A DNA stretch of 64,000 nucleotides. Source: Metapseudomonas boanensis (GTDB lineage Bacteria; Pseudomonadota; Gammaproteobacteria; Pseudomonadales; Pseudomonadaceae). Positions 53,905 to 61,668 of this stretch are shown piece by piece. The position numbers and the translations under genes were made by a program. Numbering within the stretch: the first letter of the stretch is position 1; every line of letters starts with the position of its first letter. Where the stretch lies: NCBI RefSeq assembly GCF_018704125.1, contig NZ_JAGTIS010000010.1, positions 124,001 to 188,000 of the forward strand, written 5' to 3'. The notes under the pieces are model-generated. The model ran no database searches and had not been told where the DNA came from. It worked only from the letters and a program-made list of their open reading frames with translations.

Positions 53905-55002
53905 TTAGGCCGCTGCTTGGGTTTCTGCGGCGTGCTCTTCGTAGGCCAGGCCGAAGCGGTTGGCCAGGAAGTCTTCCAGAACGACCTGCTCCTGGCTGAT
54001 AAAACCGGACTGCGGCAGGCGCTTCTCACGGAACAAATCCAGCGCGGCGCAGATGCCGGCAGCGGTGGTGATCTGGATGGCGCTGGTCAGGCGGCCATTC
54101 TGCTCGGCGGCGAAGATTTTACGGCTGAACACTTCCTGCACCAGTTTGCCGTCACGCATGCCGCTCACGGTGACGAACACCAACACCACGTCCTGCATGG
54201 TGCTTGGCACGGCGCCGCGCAGGATGTCCTTCAGCTTTTCCTGATGGTCGACCAGGCGCAGGTCTTCCAGCAGGAATTTCATCAGATTGCGGTGACCCGG
54301 ATAGCGCACGGTCTTGTAGTCGAGGACTTCGACCTTGCCTTCCAGGGTCTCGCACAGCGTGCCCAAACCTCCGGAGGTGTTGAACGCCTCGTATTCGACG
54401 CCGTCCAGGGAAAAGTGCTCCAGACCTTCGAGCGGCTGCACCATTTGCAACTTGCCGTTGCGAATGGCCTCGCAAGGGTGGCAGTACTCGTTGACCAGAC
54501 CGTCGACGCTCCAGGTCAGGTTGTACTTCAGGGCGTTGGTCGGAAATTCGGGCAGAGCGCCGACGCGCATCTTCACTTCGCGCACGCTGTCGAAATGGCG
54601 CGCCAGGGCGTTTGCGGCGATGCCGATGAAGCCCGGGGCTAGGCCGCATTGCGGCATGAAGGCGGTCTTAGAACCTTCGGCGAGCTCGCGGATGGTCTTT
54701 GTAGCGTGCACGTCTTCGGTCAGGTCGAAGTAGTGGGTGCCGGTGGCCTTAGCCGCTTTGGCGACGCCGATGGCCATGTGGTAGGGCAGGGCGTTGAGCA
54801 CCGCATCCTGGCCATGCATGGCCGCTTCCAGGGCAGCCCCGTCAGTCGAATCGACCTCGCGGGTGGCGATGCCAAGGGCGGCGATGGCCTTTAGCGAATT
54901 CTTGTCACGGTCTGCAACCAGAACCTTATAGTCGCCGGTGTTGTGCAGTAGTTGAGCGATGGTGTAACCGATGTGACCAGCGCCGAGCAGGAGGACGTTC
55001 AT
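53905..55002 (-). CDS. Saccharopine dehydrogenase-family oxidoreductase (lysine 6-dehydrogenase-like)
   Basis: A 365-residue protein with N-terminal Rossmann motif NVLLLGAGHIGYTIAQLL and Sacchrp_dh domain features (DAVLNALPYHMAIGVAKAAKATGTHYFDLTEDV; MPQCGLAPGFIGIAANALAR). Length and sequence resemble lysine 6-dehydrogenase/saccharopine reductase-like proteins that oxidise lysine or saccharopine epsilon-nitrogen. Next to a basic-amino-acid importer, lysine or ornithine catabolism is the best guess. Start ATG 55002 with GGAG upstream; an in-frame ATG five codons earlier exists. Confidence 0.82.
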   Translation of the reverse strand: MNVLLLGAGHIGYTIAQLLHNTGDYKVLVADRDKNSLKAIAALGIATREVDSTDGAALEAAMHGQDAVLNALPYHMAIGVAKAAKATGTHYFDLTEDVHATKTIRELAEGSKTAFMPQCGLAPGFIGIAANALARHFDSVREVKMRVGALPEFPTNALKYNLTWSVDGLVNEYCHPCEAIRNGKLQMVQPLEGLEHFSLDGVEYEAFNTSGGLGTLCETLEGKVEVLDYKTVRYPGHRNLMKFLLEDLRLVDHQEKLKDILRGAVPSTMQDVVLVFVTVSGMRDGKLVQEVFSRKIFAAEQNGRLTSAIQITTAAGICAALDLFREKRLPQSGFISQEQVVLEDFLANRFGLAYEEHAAETQAAA

Positions 55003-55073
55003 TGTTGTTTTCTCCAAGGTTGCCTTTCAGACCCGGCCAGTCTAGAGAGCGCGTACTTTGACGGTAAGACGCA

Positions 55074-55128
55074 AAATGCATCATTAAGATGCTGCGACAA
55101 GTCATTAAGACGTTCTTTCGATGCATTT
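55074..55128. promoter_or_regulatory. Putative Lrp-type operator with dyad and helical-phase repeats
   Basis: Perfect 9-bp dyad AAATGCATC (55074-55082) / GATGCATTT (55120-55128), enclosing two direct repeats TCATTAAGA at 55081 and 55102, 21 bp apart, i.e. two helical turns. Located 72 bp upstream of the saccharopine-dehydrogenase-family start, in the 336-bp divergent gap 55003-55338. Confidence 0.55.
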
Positions 55129-55338
55129 GGTCGAGCTGAGGCTTCCTGCGTGCTTTAGCGCGAGAGGGGATCCGCATCTGTCCGCATTGTTTACAGGGGC
55201 GATTCACTGCGCCGAGTCCTCAGCGCCACAATGACCGCCACTGCCTTTCCAGACTCGTGACCCAAAGCTCTGCATCCCTACAAGCGAGCAGGTTATGCTG
55301 CATGGGCTCTTTCCCTCTAATAACAATGAGAGCCTCAC

Positions 55339-56091
55339 ATGTTCAAACGCTTAGCTTTTTCGCTTGCCGGCGGCCTGCTGCTTTCCACCGCTGTCGCCGC
55401 AGAAGTAGCCTCCAACTACAGCGTTGTCCTGCTCACAGAAAATTACCCGCCGTATAACATGGCGATCAACGGCAAGAACTTTGCGCAAGACGATACGATC
55501 GATGGCATCGCTGCCGATATTGTCCGCGAGATGTTCAAGCGCGCCGAGGTGAACTACAGCCTCACCTTGCGTTTTCCCTGGGACAGGATCTACAAGCTGG
55601 CACTGGAGAAACCCGGCTACGGGGTGTTTTCCACTACCCGTCTGCCAGAGCGCGAGCAGTCGTTCAAATGGGTGGGCCCAATCAGCTCTGATGACTGGGT
55701 CATGTTGGCCAAGGGGGACAGTCAGATCAGCCTGAGCAATCTGGACGAAGCCAAGCAGTACAAGGTAGGTGCTTACAAGGGCGATGCCACCGCTGAGTTC
55801 CTGTCCCAGCAAGGTTTGACGCCAATCACCGCGCTGCGCGACCAGGAGAACGCCAAGAAACTGCAGAACGGCCAACTTGACCTCTGGGCCACTGGTGATC
55901 CAGCTGGCCGCTACCTGGCCAAGCAGGAAGGCATCACCGGCCTGAAGACGGTTCTGCGCTTCAAGCGCTCGGAACTCTATCTGGCGTTGAATAAAGAGGT
56001 GCCGGATGAAGTGGTGCAGAAACTGCAGCGTGCGCTGGATCAGATGCGCGCCGAGGGCTATGTGGACGAAACCATCGAAAATTATCGCTGA
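55339..56091 (+). CDS. Transporter substrate-binding domain protein
   Basis: A 250-residue periplasmic SBP_bac_3-like protein with a signal peptide (FKRLAFSLAGGLLLSTAVAA) followed by VVLLTENYPPYNMAING and ADIVREMFKRAEVNYSLTLRFPWDRIYKLALEKPGYGVFSTTRLPEREQSFKWVGPI. It belongs to the solitary ABC-type periplasmic proteins common in Pseudomonas that occur without permeases. Divergent from the saccharopine-dehydrogenase-family gene across a shared operator-like region. Ligand unknown. Confidence 0.85.
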   Translation: MFKRLAFSLAGGLLLSTAVAAEVASNYSVVLLTENYPPYNMAINGKNFAQDDTIDGIAADIVREMFKRAEVNYSLTLRFPWDRIYKLALEKPGYGVFSTTRLPEREQSFKWVGPISSDDWVMLAKGDSQISLSNLDEAKQYKVGAYKGDATAEFLSQQGLTPITALRDQENAKKLQNGQLDLWATGDPAGRYLAKQEGITGLKTVLRFKRSELYLALNKEVPDEVVQKLQRALDQMRAEGYVDETIENYR

Positions 56092-56154
56092 GTGTGGTTA
56101 CTTGCCGATCCCCTCGGGTGAGCGTTGACGCGTACGTGCTGTCCCGGGCTGAAT

Positions 56155-56183
56155 GTGTTCCCTGCCCATGCGGGGCTGAACCT
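56155..56183. CRISPR. Solitary degenerate type I-E-like repeat
   Basis: Matches the third repeat of the array at 42178-42206 at 25 of 29 positions (GTGTTCCCTGCCC..., ending TGAACCT). No second repeat at the 61-bp spacing is convincing. It lies 13.8 kb from the array, 63 bp after the binding-protein stop. Confidence 0.6.
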
Positions 56184-56205
56184 ACTACGAAACTTTCGTA
56201 GTAGG
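56181..56205. repeat. Perfect 25-bp palindrome
   Basis: CCTACTACGAAA-C-TTTCGTAGTAGG, overlapping the last bases of the solitary CRISPR-type repeat. Could be an operator or small terminator for the gene ending at 56091. Confidence 0.6.
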
Positions 56206-56315
56206 ACTTCTCGCGCGAGCCTGCGCTTCAGGAATGAGTCGTGTAAGGATCTCCGAGGTCGAAGCTAGGTGGGCTATGTCCTGTTGCAGATCGTCTGTTA
56301 TATTCGTGATGAGAA

Positions 56316-56347
56316 GGTCGAGGGTTCGATTCCTTTCGCCGGTACCA
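56316..56347 (+). other. tRNA 3'-end-like fragment
   Basis: A T-arm (GAGGG-TTCGATT-CCTTT, with G-T pairs), a seven-base acceptor strand CGCCGGT, discriminator A and CCA follow each other as in a tRNA, and a weak terminator-like stem (AAGGC...GCCTTTTT, 56356-56383) follows. No matching 5' acceptor ACCGGCG or D-arm was found upstream, so this is at most a truncated tRNA, possibly an old integrase attachment site. Confidence 0.4.
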
Positions 56348-56409
56348 ATGAAATCAAGGCTCGCAGCGATGTGGGCCTTTTTCATTCGTGAGATGGGATT
56401 GCGCCGGGG

Positions 56410-56714
56410 TTACACTTCCGGGAAATCTACAGCCATCTCGCTCAGCCGCTCGACGATCTGTTCGACGCGGTTCAGTGCCCCGGTCACAGCCCCATCTGCC
56501 AGACAATCCGCACAGGCTTCATTTCGGAGCGGAGTGCACAGCTGGCTTGGCCATCTTCTCCAGCTCCTGCTTCTCGAGGTCGGACGCCAGCCATATGTTT
56601 GGCCCTCCTGGCTATTAGCCGCCAGCCCAGACGCTTGTCCCGTCGCGGCCTTTCGGGACTCAAGAAACTCGGAATGGCCGCGATCCCTCGCGCGTGCGCG
56701 CGTATTGCTCCCAT
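56410..56714 (-). other. Degenerate reading frame, unidentified
   Basis: Protein-like segments occur in two reverse frames (an EQYARAR stretch near 56700, and ADGAVTGALNRVEQIVERLSEMAVDFPEV near 56410-56500), suggesting a decayed gene. A similar GAGCAATACGCGCGC stretch occurs on the reverse strand near 43540. I cannot name the family. Confidence 0.25.
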
Positions 56715-56718
56715 AGCT

Positions 56719-56869
56719 TGTTGGCGCTGACACGATTTTGACCCAGGCTGATAATTTTGACTGACCCATATAAAGCCTCTGAAATCCCGCGCAAGGTCAT
56801 CGTTTGCTGAGTCTTCGGGTGGGTCAATGAATTCCGGCAGCCTGGGTCAAAATCGTGTCAGCGCCAACA
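56719..56869. repeat. 151-bp element with perfect 32-bp terminal inverted repeats
   Basis: Arms 56719-56750 and 56838-56869 are exact complements (outer TGTTGGCGCTGACACG, inner TTTTGACCCAGGCTG). The interior carries a further TTTTGACTGACCC. No gene fits inside. Repeated TTGACCC motifs near long inverted ends recall IS21-type termini, so this may be a non-autonomous derivative; no clear target duplication. Confidence 0.75.
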
Positions 56870-56898
56870 GACTATTGGTCTGTTGTGGGCCACGGGTG

Positions 56899-57531
56899 CT
56901 AGTCGGCACCAGCGGTGTCCTGCGCGGCCGGCCACACCAGTTGCAACCTTGGCTGCAACTTAGGCCTGAGTAACTCGCCCGGCGCGAACAGGTTGGGCAA
57001 TGCGCTTTCGGGCGCGGCGCGGATAAATTCCTGTATGGCGGCGAGGCTCGCTTGATAGAGCGGGCTACCTGCGCCCCATTTATCGCTACGGCGCTCTGCG
57101 CTGTTCTCCAGGTCATTGACTGCGATCAGCTCGGCCAGGGTGCGCAAGCCTTCCCGGCGCGCTCGCTCCCGATCCACGCTGTTGATGTTCAGCAGGTCGG
57201 CCAGCGCCTCGAACCCCAGCTGGTCGGCGATGCTCTCGCGATCCAGAACGATCAACCGGCCATACCCCAGCAGTACCAGGCGGATACTGTTCAGTTCAGT
57301 GGCGCGGTGCTCGCGGGCTTGCTGTTCCATCTTGTCGGCGGCCAACATGGTGAACGGCTCGAACTGGCGCAGCTTGCGGGCCTTGCGGTGCAGCTCCCGA
57401 CGTTCGCCGTATATTTTGTCACGCTCCTCGCACATGCGACGTACGATTCGCCGGGCGATGGTCAGGTTGTCTCGGGGGGTGACGATCAGCTTGGAGCCGA
57501 TATTTGCAAGGCTCCTGATCAGGTAGGGCAT
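56899..57531 (-). CDS. Hypothetical island protein
   Basis: A 210-residue soluble, charged, mostly helical protein (NLTIARRIVRRMCEERDKIYGERRELHRKARKLRQFEPFTMLAADKMEQQAREHRATELNSIRLVLLGYGRLIVLDRESIADQLGFEALADLLNINSVDRERARREGLRTLAEL). The GFEALADLLNIN part hints at a helix-hairpin type segment. Family not recognised. ATG 57531 has GGAG nine bases upstream. Part of the reverse module ahead of the integrase. Confidence 0.6.
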   Translation of the reverse strand: MPYLIRSLANIGSKLIVTPRDNLTIARRIVRRMCEERDKIYGERRELHRKARKLRQFEPFTMLAADKMEQQAREHRATELNSIRLVLLGYGRLIVLDRESIADQLGFEALADLLNINSVDRERARREGLRTLAELIAVNDLENSAERRSDKWGAGSPLYQASLAAIQEFIRAAPESALPNLFAPGELLRPKLQPRLQLVWPAAQDTAGAD

Positions 57532-57534
57532 GGG

Positions 57535-57630
57535 TTAGTTCTCCAGAATGTTGGCATCCGGCCAGCAGCCGCGCCCGCGAATATCGGCTAGAGCTTCGGC
57601 GTGGGTGATTGGATAGCACAGGCGTATCAA
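57535..57630 (-). CDS. Possible 31-residue ORF
   Basis: A short frame from TTG 57630 reading LIRLCYPITHAEALADIRGRGCWPDANILEN, ending just before the 210-residue gene whose Shine-Dalgarno it contains. Protein-like composition and position suggest a leader or a truncated gene; unsupported otherwise. Confidence 0.25.
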   Translation of the reverse strand: MIRLCYPITHAEALADIRGRGCWPDANILEN

Positions 57631-57698
57631 CCTCTAAGGTGATTGCGGGCTGCGCCCTGGTATATCTAAAAAGGAGTCCAGTTTCTGTACTGGGCGTT

Positions 57699-58163
57699 TC
57701 ACGCTATCGGTACGTTTTCTGTACCCTGCCTGTTCAGTTTCTGTACCGAGTGTTTTGCCCGCTCCAGGCTGAACTTGCGGGGGGCTGTTGCAGTGGCTGG
57801 CACTTCGATTTTCCCATCGCATTCGTCAATTGGTTGCCAGGTAATGGCGTACAGTGCGCAGCAGCCACCAGGTTTCATGAATCGGCCTTCACGAGTACGC
57901 ACGATAAGGTTGCACCGTTGAAGCTCCATCAGGGCATTGGCGAGAGTGGACTTACTCCCAATACCCCATAGATTGGCGTTGGCAAACGTCGCGCTCAGAT
58001 CACCGTTGTTACTGCCCCGATACTGACGCAGCAAGCACATCAGCACGGCCAATGCGCTGCCGGAAAGTCTGCGGAAATCCTCGCTGTCCATTACCGCATG
58101 GGGCAGCCGTGCAAAGGGCCCGGATTCCAGGCGCCCTTTGGCTCTGGCCCGGTTGCGAGCCAC
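57699..58163 (-). CDS. Hypothetical wHTH-like island protein
   Basis: A 154-residue protein: SGPFARLPHAVMDSEDFRRLSGSALAVLMCLLRQYRGSNNGDLSATFANANLWGIGSKSTLANALMELQRCNLIVRTREGRF reads like a winged-helix replication-initiator or regulator domain (helix-turn-helix with a beta wing). Such proteins accompany AlpA in small integrated elements. It starts one base before the stop of the next gene. Confidence 0.6.
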   Translation of the reverse strand: MARNRARAKGRLESGPFARLPHAVMDSEDFRRLSGSALAVLMCLLRQYRGSNNGDLSATFANANLWGIGSKSTLANALMELQRCNLIVRTREGRFMKPGGCCALYAITWQPIDECDGKIEVPATATAPRKFSLERAKHSVQKLNRQGTENVPIA

Positions 58164-58164
58164 C

Positions 58165-58437
58165 TTATACCTCCAGCCGCGCCAGCACGTTGGATGCCAG
58201 CTCCATCTCGGTAGGCGGCATGCTGTAACGGATCACCGTACAAGGCTTACCCCAGCGATTTGGCACCTTTTCGGTCTGACGACTGATTATCAGACCGTGC
58301 GTATTTGCCAGGGTAGCGATGGTGCTGTTGAGACAATGATCGCCCAAGGTTTCCGCCACAAAACGGTTGAGGCTGGCTCCAGTGAGGAGGTGGGCCAAGA
58401 TGCGGGCGAATTTGCTGGGAGAAGTAGGGCCACTCAT
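58165..58437 (-). CDS. Hypothetical small wHTH-like protein
   Basis: 90 residues from ATG 58437 (an ATG three codons upstream is also in frame). Sequence SPSKFARILAHLLTGASLNRFVAETLGDHCLNSTIATLANTHGLIISRQTEKVPNRWGKPCTVIRYSMPP resembles a small winged helix that could recognise DNA. Lies between alpA and the 154-residue gene, 1-2 bp gaps, one operon. Confidence 0.6.
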   Translation of the reverse strand: MSGPTSPSKFARILAHLLTGASLNRFVAETLGDHCLNSTIATLANTHGLIISRQTEKVPNRWGKPCTVIRYSMPPTEMELASNVLARLEV

Positions 58438-58439
58438 GT

Positions 58440-58655
58440 TCAGCACTTCTCACCCAGTTGGACCGCTACCCAGGCATCTACTTCGGCGCTACTCCAGCCC
58501 ACGGCGCGGGTGCCGATTTTGTGGGCCTTGGGGAAATCGCCGCGCTTCATCAGCTCGTAGATCCAGGCGCGACCGAAGCCGGTGGCGTCCATAACTTGCC
58601 GCAAACGATAGATACGGCGTTCAGCACGGTTGAAGCGATTGGACGGGGCAGACAT
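58440..58655 (-). CDS. AlpA-family excisionase/regulator
   Basis: A 71-residue MerR-like DNA-binding protein (RIYRLRQVMDATGFGRAWIYELMKRGDFPKAHKIGTRAVGWSSAEVDAWVAVQLGEKC), typical of AlpA proteins that regulate or assist P4-type integrases. First gene of the reverse module. Start ATG 58655; an in-frame ATG two codons upstream exists. Confidence 0.88.
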   Translation of the reverse strand: MSAPSNRFNRAERRIYRLRQVMDATGFGRAWIYELMKRGDFPKAHKIGTRAVGWSSAEVDAWVAVQLGEKC

Positions 58656-58768
58656 AGCCAAACCTCCTTTGCGCTCGGTGGCGCGTCGTAGAATTGGCTA
58701 CGGATTAAATACACCAGTGCAAGGACGGGCCATACCGAGATTTGGCCTCTGAGTTTTTCCGGAAAAAC

Positions 58769-59542
58769 TCAAGTCGCGGGTTCTTCCTGATGCGCCTCGA
58801 TGGCTGCGAGCGCTTCAAGTTCGGCAAGCTTCTGCGGCAGATTGAGGCGCAGAGGACGAACGTTTCTTTGGAAGCTCTCTCCTCCTTTGCTTGAGCCTCC
58901 TTGGCAATAGCCTACCGCCTCGGACATAAGCTGATACGGTATTTGGTTTCCCGTCAGTTTCGTCCAGATAAATAAATCAAGGTACGGCAGTAGGCCGTAA
59001 CGAGCCCAGCTGTGATAGGCCGGTCGCTCTCGTTTGCTGGCAGTGCGTTGCTGTGATCGAACATCTTTCAGCCATGCCGAAAAGGCGTCCTTCAAAACGG
59101 AGTCCGTGGCCCGTAAGTTCACAAAGAGTGAACGGGACTCGTCGTTACTATTCTCAATAGGCGTCCTCATCGACGAGTCTGGAATCCAGTCTCCGGCAGC
59201 TATCTTGTTCGCCGTCTGGGCCCATTGCTCAGCCTCCTTGGGAAAGGCTGGTCCCAACATCAGAGACATGCCGCCTTTAAAAGCAATATCAGCGAAGCTC
59301 AACGGCCTTACTGGGCTTTCCAAGGCTTCCCAGTCCAAGCGGAAGCAATCGGTTGGGTCGTTTCGGACTCGCTCTGCCAGATCGCTCGCGCCATAGATAT
59401 CTCCAATGGATATCAACTCAATAATTAATTGTCGGGTCTTGAGGCAAGTCAGCCAGTCTATAGCCATAAATGACTCGCAGGATTGGTATTCTCGTAAGTT
59501 GAACCAGCCCGGCAGGTCTTCCACTCGACCAATTTTTGCCAT
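58769..59542 (-). CDS. DUF6387-like protein
   Basis: A 257-residue protein beginning AKIGRVEDLPGWFNLREYQSCESFMAIDWLTCLKTRQLII; the DLPxWF(N/D)LxxY opening matches the DUF6387 family, which is frequent beside tyrosine integrases in islands and of unknown function. Lower GC than neighbours. Start ATG 59542; the frame is open to 59665 but overlaps no coding signal. Confidence 0.7.
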   Translation of the reverse strand: MAKIGRVEDLPGWFNLREYQSCESFMAIDWLTCLKTRQLIIELISIGDIYGASDLAERVRNDPTDCFRLDWEALESPVRPLSFADIAFKGGMSLMLGPAFPKEAEQWAQTANKIAAGDWIPDSSMRTPIENSNDESRSLFVNLRATDSVLKDAFSAWLKDVRSQQRTASKRERPAYHSWARYGLLPYLDLFIWTKLTGNQIPYQLMSEAVGYCQGGSSKGGESFQRNVRPLRLNLPQKLAELEALAAIEAHQEEPAT

Positions 59543-59609
59543 CACACGCCCCCTAGGCGCTCCATCGAATAGGTCAGTTGGACGGCATGGAGTTCCGCTT
59601 CTTGCTCCA

Positions 59610-60869
59610 TCACGCCAGTCCAGTCGGTGCCCCTTTAGGCCGCTTGAAGTCGCCTTGAATGACATTGGCCGCAGGCGGCGTGGTGATGAACTGTGCCCAT
59701 TCAGCCATCAGTGCCCGGCGCTTCTCCAAGAAGTCGGAGCGGGAGTAGGCCGCCTCGGTTTGGTCCCGTTCGTCATGGGCGAGCGCCAGTTCGCAGACTT
59801 CGCGTGGGTAGTGGGTCCGTTCGTTCGCCCAGTCCCGGAAGCTCGACCGGAAGCCGTGACGGGTGACGTCGTCATGTCCCAGGCTGTGTAGCAGGTTGCG
59901 GATGGCGTTCGCGTGGATGGCTCCGGTTTTGCCTTGGCCGGGGAATAGAAACGGGCTGCCCTCGATGCGCAGCAGTTGCTTGAGCATTTCCACAACTGGC
60001 TGTGCCAGAGGTATCTCGAAAGCCTTGCGGGCCTTCATGCGCTCATCTGGCAGTGACCAGACGCCGGCTTCCAGGTCGAATTCATCCCAGGTAGCCAAGC
60101 GGATCATTTGCGCCCGGGCTCCGGTGAAGATCATCAGGCGGGTGGCCACGGCAGCGCGAGAGTCGTGGCCAGCGAGGATGGTCATCAGCGCGGGTACGTC
60201 TTGCCACTTCATGGCGGCGAAGTGTTCGCGCTTGCGGGCCTTTTTCTTCTCCGCGCGGCTTAGCAGGTTGTCCAGATGCCCACGCCAGCGGGCGGGGTTG
60301 TCTCCCTTGCGCAGCTTGCGAGCCTTGGCAGCATCTAGTACCTGCTCGATTTGTCCGCGCACTTCGTCAGCAGTGCGGGTCTTGCTGCTCCAGATGGGTT
60401 GCAGGACGTGCAAGATGTGCTCGGTTTCAATATCACTGACCGGGAGCTTGCCGATGGCCGGGAAGGCGTACAGCTCCAACTTGCGCAGCCAGCCCTTGCG
60501 CCACTTCTCCGACCAAGTGGAGCTGTGCGTGGTGTGGTAGTCGATTGCAAGGGACTGGAAGGTCACACGCTGTGCCTCCTTGGCTTGCTGCGCCTCCCGT
60601 TCCGCCTCGCGTTGGGCATCCCTGGCCGCCATGGGGTCGATACCGTTCGCCAATTGCTTACGGTGGCCGGCCGCGACTAGACGCGCTTCCTTCAAGCTCA
60701 CTTCGGGATAGCTGCCCAACCCCATGTCTCGGCGCCGGCCCGCAATCTGATAGCGCAACAGCCAGGACTTGCTCCTGGATGCCTTCACGACAAGACGCAA
60801 ACCCTCGCCGTCCTCATAGGTGCCCGGCTCGTTCAGGTTTTCGACTTGCTTCGGGTTCAGCTTGCCCAT
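59610..60869 (-). CDS. P4-type tyrosine integrase
   Basis: A 419-residue site-specific recombinase. N-terminal arm-binding DUF4102 domain (KLNPKQVENLNEPGTYEDGEGLRLVVKASRSKSWLLRYQIAGRRRDMGLGSYPEVSLKEAR), then core-binding and catalytic domains with Arg in FTGARAQMIRLATW, HGFRSSFRDWA, the His-like position in LAHDERDQTEAAY and Tyr in AYSRSDFLEKRR. It is at the right end of the island, 148 bp from the 28-bp repeat, with two TGTCCCCACA motifs in between. Confidence 0.93.
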   Translation of the reverse strand: MGKLNPKQVENLNEPGTYEDGEGLRLVVKASRSKSWLLRYQIAGRRRDMGLGSYPEVSLKEARLVAAGHRKQLANGIDPMAARDAQREAEREAQQAKEAQRVTFQSLAIDYHTTHSSTWSEKWRKGWLRKLELYAFPAIGKLPVSDIETEHILHVLQPIWSSKTRTADEVRGQIEQVLDAAKARKLRKGDNPARWRGHLDNLLSRAEKKKARKREHFAAMKWQDVPALMTILAGHDSRAAVATRLMIFTGARAQMIRLATWDEFDLEAGVWSLPDERMKARKAFEIPLAQPVVEMLKQLLRIEGSPFLFPGQGKTGAIHANAIRNLLHSLGHDDVTRHGFRSSFRDWANERTHYPREVCELALAHDERDQTEAAYSRSDFLEKRRALMAEWAQFITTPPAANVIQGDFKRPKGAPTGLA

Positions 60870-60886
60870 GCTCCACTCCCTGATTC

Positions 60887-60908
60887 TGTCCCCACACTTG
60901 TCCCCACA
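60887..60908. promoter_or_regulatory. Tandem TGTCCCCACA motifs (integrase arm-type sites)
   Basis: Copies at 60887-60896 and 60899-60908 upstream of the integrase; a third copy is at 41902-41911 just inside the left repeat. This distribution at both island ends suggests integrase arm-binding sites. Confidence 0.55.
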
Positions 60909-61016
60909 TTTTTAGGCTGGATGGGGGTAGTTCTGGCTAGCGCTGAGTAGACAGATATTAGGCTGAAAGCCGTGAAGCGCCTAGGGTGTGGAAGAAGTCG
61001 GTAGAAAATGCTGGGC

Positions 61017-61044
61017 AATAAAAAAGCCGGCTTGTGGCCGGCTT
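61017..61044 (-). terminator. ppa terminator and putative attR
   Basis: Hairpin AAAGCCGGC-CACAA-GCCGGCTTTTTT (reverse strand) starting 19 bp past the ppa stop, clearly its terminator. The 28 bp 61017-61044 recur exactly at 41810-41837, so the recombination core is the ppa terminator. Confidence 0.85.
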
Positions 61045-61062
61045 TTAGGGGGTGGCTTTGGC

Positions 61063-61590
61063 TTATTTTTGGTAGGCCGCAACCGCCTTCAGAATCTCAG
61101 CGCGGGCTTCATCAGCGTTGCCCCAGCGCTCTACTTTCACCCACTTGCCTTTCTCGAGGTCTTTGTAGTTCTCGAAGAAGTGCTTGATCTGCTCCAGGAG
61201 CAGGGCCGGCAGGTCGGTGTATTCCTTGATGTCTACGTACAGCTGGCTCAGCTTGTCGTGCGGCACGGCGAGCAGCTTGGCGTCGCCGCCAGCTTCGTCG
61301 GTCATGTGCAGGACGCCAACCGGGCGGGCGCGGATCACGGAGCCGGGTGCCACCGGGTAGGGGGTCACGACCAGCACGTCCAGCGGGTCGCCGTCGTCAG
61401 CCAGGGTGTTGGGGATGTAGCCGTAGTTGGCCGGATAGAACATCGGGGTGGCCATGAAACGGTCGACGAACAGGCAGTCCGTGTCCTTGTCGATTTCGTA
61501 TTTGATCGGCGCATGGTTGGCCGGAATCTCGATCGCGGCGTAGATGTCGTTAGGCAGGTCTTTGCCAGCCGGGATCTTGCTGAAGCTCAT
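61063..61590 (-). CDS. ppa: Inorganic pyrophosphatase
   Basis: A 175-residue family I soluble pyrophosphatase hydrolysing PPi to phosphate. Signature [14 protein letters not shown] with metal-ligand aspartates is present, with [16 protein letters not shown] and [21 protein letters not shown]. Full length for the bacterial enzyme. Right-hand flank of the island; structure of the gene is untouched. Confidence 0.97.
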   Translation of the reverse strand: MSFSKIPAGKDLPNDIYAAIEIPANHAPIKYEIDKDTDCLFVDRFMATPMFYPANYGYIPNTLADDGDPLDVLVVTPYPVAPGSVIRARPVGVLHMTDEAGGDAKLLAVPHDKLSQLYVDIKEYTDLPALLLEQIKHFFENYKDLEKGKWVKVERWGNADEARAEILKAVAAYQK

Positions 61591-61668
61591 GGTCGACTCC
61601 CAGGGGATGGGCCAAAAAAGTGGGCGCGATTATAGGCATATTCCCCAGCCGTTGCCACGCGCTTCTGC

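Noticed and set aside
56185-56385. 66-codon reverse frame containing RNRTLDLLITN
   Set aside because: This peptide is the usual spurious translation of a tRNA 3' end and overlaps the tRNA-like fragment at 56316-56347.
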